Assembly (NCBI GenBank): GCA_009731375.1
Contig: BJOX01000358.1
Location: 221,291-242,008 of the forward strand
DNA: 20,718 nt
Direction of reading: 5' to 3'
Source: Paulinella micropora
Lineage: Eukaryota > Cercozoa > Imbricatea > Euglyphida
In this document: positions 20,219 through 20,718 of the stretch, piece after piece
Numbering within the stretch: the first letter of the stretch is position 1
How the letters are laid out: every line of letters begins with the position of its first letter
Position numbers and translations under genes: made by a program
The notes under the pieces: model-generated
Database searches by the model: none
Told to the model about the DNA's origin: nothing
What the model saw: only the letters and a program-made list of their open reading frames with translations

Positions 20219-20517
20219 TCACCGCGGCTTCCTCTTCTTGCCCACCTTGCCGGCGGGCTTGGCTGGTCCGGGCTGCGGCGACGTGCTCAAGACCCGCCGC
20301 TTGTCGTTCTGCGCTGAGGATTTGACCGACGACACACCTTACCCGCAACAGATAGACAGGGAGAAAGGGAGGATGGTAGGTAGATAGTAGGTAGGCAGGT
20401 ATGTAGGTAGGTAGGTAGGTAGGTAGGTAGATAGATAGGTATATAGGTAGTTATGTTACCGATGCCGCCCTCGATGTTGGTCAGGTATTTATTGAGCGCC
20501 GCCGTGCACTCCATCAC
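20219..20517 (-). CDS. Last two exons of an unidentified minus-strand host gene
   Basis: On the minus strand, exon 20517-20460 follows an acceptor TCTTTGCAG and encodes VMECTAALNKYLTNIEGGI plus one base. A GT donor follows, then an intron of 146 bases, an acceptor CCTCAG, and exon 20313-20219 that restores the frame and ends in TGA (20221-20219). The final exon encodes a basic, low-complexity tail (QNDKRRVLSTSPQPGPAKPA then GKVGKKRKPR), which may be a nuclear-localisation or nucleic-acid-binding tail. Phase agreement (1 + 2 bases) and good splice sites support it. The 5' part lies right of the window; I saw no further exon in 20522-20718. I do not recognise the family. The intron and the upstream acceptor are built from GGTA/GATA microsatellite. 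Confidence 0.6.
20370..20449. repeat. (GGTA)n/(GATA)n microsatellite
   Basis: GGTAGGTA repeats with AGATAGATA interruptions, inside the intron of the minus-strand gene. Confidence 0.9.
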
Positions 20518-20524
20518 CTGCAAA

Positions 20525-20560
20525 GATAGATAGATGGATAGATAGATAGATAGATAGATG
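20525..20560. repeat. (GATA)n microsatellite
   Basis: About eight GATA units. On the minus strand this is TATC repeat that supplies the pyrimidine tract just upstream of the splice acceptor at 20518. Confidence 0.9.
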
Positions 20561-20718
20561 AGATATCGACTAATGTCAGAAATAAGGAGCTTCTGATTTC
20601 GTCAGCCAAGGAAGTCTGTGGGTAAAGTATTAACCCGATGCCCAGCTAAGCCGTGATGTTTGCACGGAAGGGACTGATACAGGCGATACCAAAGCTCCCT
20701 AGTACCAGGCGGGGCCAG
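20561..20718. other. Unassigned right end of window
   Basis: No exon, repeat or RNA gene is recognised here. It should be intron or upstream part of the minus-strand gene. Confidence 0.4.

Overview
The window is nuclear DNA of an intron-containing eukaryote. Host genes are split into very short exons by GT-AG introns, microsatellites are dense (CT, TATC, GAA/GGA, AGAAT, GGTA), and one very large LTR retrotransposon fills about three quarters of it. Two N runs (859-868 and 19598-20108) show a gapped assembly. The species cannot be fixed from this sequence. The five-exon SDHAF1 gene is compatible with an alga or other protist lineage, but that is a guess.

Layout. (1) 145-1627, plus strand: a complete small host gene in five micro-exons encoding an LYR-motif protein that matches SDHAF1, the succinate dehydrogenase assembly factor. 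Its second intron carries a tandem duplicate of the end of exon 2, and its third intron is mostly a (CT)n microsatellite. (2) 2281-18185: a Ty3/gypsy-order LTR element of about 15.9 kb with two ~380 bp LTRs, a 5-bp target-site duplication (AGGAA), a primer-binding site and a polypurine tract. (3) 18191-18950: AT-rich DNA with GC-rich hairpins. (4) 18951-19522: a 572-base almost pure purine tract, then a gap. (5) 20219-20517, minus strand: the last two exons of an unidentified host gene whose earlier exons lie to the right of the window.

The retroelement. After a 1.7 kb leader with a two-copy ~179 bp repeat comes an unusually large Gag region (4331 to about 8450). It carries a CCCH-type zinc-finger pattern instead of a CCHC knuckle, a basic cluster and a 36-residue tandem repeat. 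Protease, reverse transcriptase, RNase H and integrase (H2C2, D-D-35-E, GPY) follow in Metaviridae order, with the catalytic residues visible. Beyond integrase is an extra ~4 kb: an integrase C-terminal extension, a small protein with one N-terminal membrane segment, and a long Tyr/Arg/Pro/Trp-rich protein I cannot assign. This post-integrase module is the most novel part of the window.

State of the element. All the core residues remain, but the reading frame is broken by about nine in-frame stops and about seven frame changes. Most frame changes lie at homopolymers of four or more bases, and most stops could arise from one C-to-T change. This fits a moderately old, decayed copy, possibly with assembly indels added. 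LTR divergence by eye is roughly 4-5%, in line with that.
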